Of a stretch of 33,727 bases of DNA, positions 31,955-33,727 are shown one piece after another. Position 1 is the first letter of the stretch; each line of letters opens with the position of its first letter. The translations under genes were made by a program, and so were the position numbers. This DNA comes from Monosporascus cannonballus (lineage: Eukaryota; Ascomycota; Sordariomycetes; Xylariales), in assembly GCA_004154925.1 (NCBI GenBank), contig QJNS01000442.1:1-33727 (forward strand), given 5' to 3'. The notes beneath the pieces are model-generated. The model was not told the DNA's origin, did not search any database, and saw only the letters and a program-made list of their open reading frames with translations.

Positions 31955-33727
31955 CGATGCTAGGGGACGGAGTGGGATCTATTATCAGACAACCAGAGGA
32001 GGGAATCCGAAGGGCCGGAAGGGTCACAAACTAAAATGCATGGAAGGTAAGGCAGATATGTGAAGCTTAGTTCTCTTATAAAGCTGGTGGCTGATGAAGA
32101 GAATATGCGGGCCGTTAGGGGGGCATTGTGGCACCATCCGCATCAACTTCTAGGCATGTGAATGTCTGTGAATGCATAGGATCCGAGCGCCAACTGTAAT
32201 GCTGCGTCATAATGCGAAGCGCAGGACTCTGTTGCTGGAGGCCCAGATCGCTCGTGGGCAGGCATAGGACGAAAACCAACTGACGCACTCCACATCGAAC
32301 GAGGCGGTCAGGGTGGGCCACGTATTTTTATGCGGTGGCTGGTCAGGTACTGGCCGGGTTGATCGACACGTGAAACTATCTCACGGTCTCTGAAGCCTCA
32401 AGGAGTCTGAAGAAAATGACCTGGTCCATCTCTAGAATATCCACAAGGCCAAGTCACGAAGTTTGGGAGAGAGGCTCGACTTCGGTTCGCGCCATGAATT
32501 ACTTGCGTCCGGGAGCAGCGCTTACAACTAAAAACTTTCCGTTTTCCCCGATTACGAATCAATGTGGTAACTGGAATTAGTGGTTAATGCTACAGTGATT
32601 CATTCATAAGACCTCCTAGAGAAGGCCAACTGGCGCTGATGCGATGTCGTTGAGAAAGACACATATGTGCCAGGGTTGCTTGGTTCTATAAGGTTTTCGC
32701 TCGAGTTTCGGTGACAGCAAACTGGCAGCAACCCTGCTCCTGAAGCTTCTCGCTCCCGAGAGAACGGACGCTCGAACAACGAGGTGCAGATTGCCCGTCT
32801 GCTTTCCAGCTACTGCTTCCCAACTCATTAGAGAAAGTGTCAGACAGAAACTGCAATCAAGGAAATGTCGAGGCTCAACGGGACCGAATATTCAAAGACG
32901 GGCATGGGCGAACCACGTACGCCATCTAATATCCAATTCTTAAAAGCTCCATGTTTTCGTCTGCCCGGCTAATACAACTCCGCGTCCGTGAGGAAATCTG
33001 AGGCGCAGAGCCTAATTATCTGCTTCCGGGGGTGGTTCAACTTTCATGGAGAAGAAAAGAAGAGGAAAAGGAGAAAGGAAGAAGATCCGCAGCAGAGTTT
33101 TATGAGCCCAAGGTCCCGCCGGGAACGACGGGGAGCCGGTTGGTGGGGCCTGAAGCCGAGATGTGGCTGGTGCTGTAGGGCGGGGGGTCGTAGATTGGCA
33201 AGACCGTGAGTTTCAAATGCGGGACAGCTAGTCAACTTTCGCGAGCGAGAGTTCGCAAACCATCTTAAGCTGACCAGGATATCATGGCACACTAGAATGT
33301 GTGGCACGCGTACGTAGCATTGGCTGTAACTGTTACTGCATCTTTAACAGCGATGCAAGTCTTGACGTGTCACGATTGCGATCTTGTCGAACAGCATGGC
33401 GGCCACAACAAATGGCGATCGAGCCGAAGTGCCTCGGACATGGCCCCTGCATCAAGTGTGACAAATACGCCAAAGAGGGGCCTTTTTTTCCTTTCACATA
33501 TTATGCATCCGTACCCCAGAACTCAAAATGCTGCTGGATGCAAGATTAACTAGAATAACTTTCGTTGTGGTAATGGCAAATACCTTTCGTACTTTGTACA
33601 GATTCAGGGCATGATTTTGGCTATGTTTCAGCTTAAAGCAGCATGGCTTCGGCCCGTCTTTAGCAGCTGGGTAGGTAGGCTAAAGTTAGTGTGCTAACGC
33701 GGGGGGGGGGGGGGGGGGGTTTTTGAA
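31955..33727. other. gene-free end of the window
   Basis: The first few hundred bases should be the flavoprotein promoter. The remainder has only short frames with no recognised domain, a GA-rich patch near 33050-33085, a CACGTG at 32367-32372 and a TAGGTA word near 33672. It ends in 19 G (33701-33719) and five T. No telomere-like TTAGGG array is present. Confidence 0.6.
33701..33719. repeat. G19 homopolymer at the contig end
   Basis: Nineteen consecutive G followed by TTTTTGAA close the window. Read on the minus strand this is an A run followed by a C run, the same order as at the window's left end. Confidence 0.9.

Noticed and set aside
1..33727. tRNA, rRNA, CRISPR arrays, telomere repeats
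   Set aside because: I looked for GGTTCGA-type B boxes with partner arms, evenly spaced direct repeats and TTAGGG arrays and saw none that hold up.
33701..33727. chromosome end
   Set aside because: The terminal G19 tract is a plain homopolymer, not a fungal telomere repeat.

Overview
The window is a piece of nuclear genome from a filamentous ascomycete (Pezizomycotina; a sordariomycete is my best guess, but the sequence does not settle the order). The reasons are monocistronic genes on both strands, many 50-170 bp introns with GTAAGT/GTGAGT-like donors and YAG acceptors, GC-rich exons with more AT-rich spacers, and fungal forms of conserved proteins (a NUC-2/Pho81 phosphate regulator, a LaeA-like methyltransferase and a Cue5-like autophagy receptor). 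I find no plasmid, phage, CRISPR, tRNA or rRNA feature. Both ends run into long homopolymers (C at 8-28, G at 33701-33719), so the window looks like a contig cut at sequencing-hard tracts rather than a chromosome end.

Layout: a Thr/Pro-rich single-pass surface protein (minus, ~0.36-1.7 kb); a ~4.7 kb gene-poor stretch; an unrecognised single-pass membrane protein with a His-rich N-terminus (minus, 6.5-8.8 kb); a ~2 kb spacer; a DHX35-type DEAH helicase (minus, 10.8-12.9 kb), divergent from a Cue5-type CUE-domain protein (plus, 13.8-15.3 kb); a ~4.2 kb gene-free stretch; PHO81/NUC-2 (plus, 19.6-23.15 kb); a low-complexity, AT-rich spacer; a small four-helix membrane protein (minus, 24.6-25.3 kb); a LaeA-like SAM methyltransferase (plus, 26.8-28.4 kb), convergent with COX11 (minus, 28.6-29.7 kb); an FAD-dependent amine-oxidase-like flavoprotein (minus, 30.3-32.0 kb); and a final gene-free 1.8 kb.

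I assembled the exon structures by hand from splice sites, reading-frame continuity and family homology. Every multi-exon model closes in frame: DHX35 667 aa, Cue5-like 433 aa, Pho81 1021 aa, methyltransferase 365 aa, Cox11 263 aa, flavoprotein 516 aa and the unrecognised membrane protein 723 aa. The genes do not form an obvious pathway cluster; they look like ordinary chromosomal neighbours covering phosphate signalling, splicing, selective autophagy, cytochrome oxidase assembly and possible secondary-metabolism control.

The most notable observations are these: the Pho81 start codon is split by an intron (AT^G); the Cue5-like protein has both a CUE domain and a W-Q-P-L LC3/Atg8-interacting motif; small terminal exons carry the true C-termini of Cox11 and of the methyltransferase; the unrecognised membrane protein has a His-rich putative ectodomain and a duplicated DFAPP motif; and the spacers are rich in TACCTA/TAGGTA words. 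I did not find a convincing new multi-gene system.
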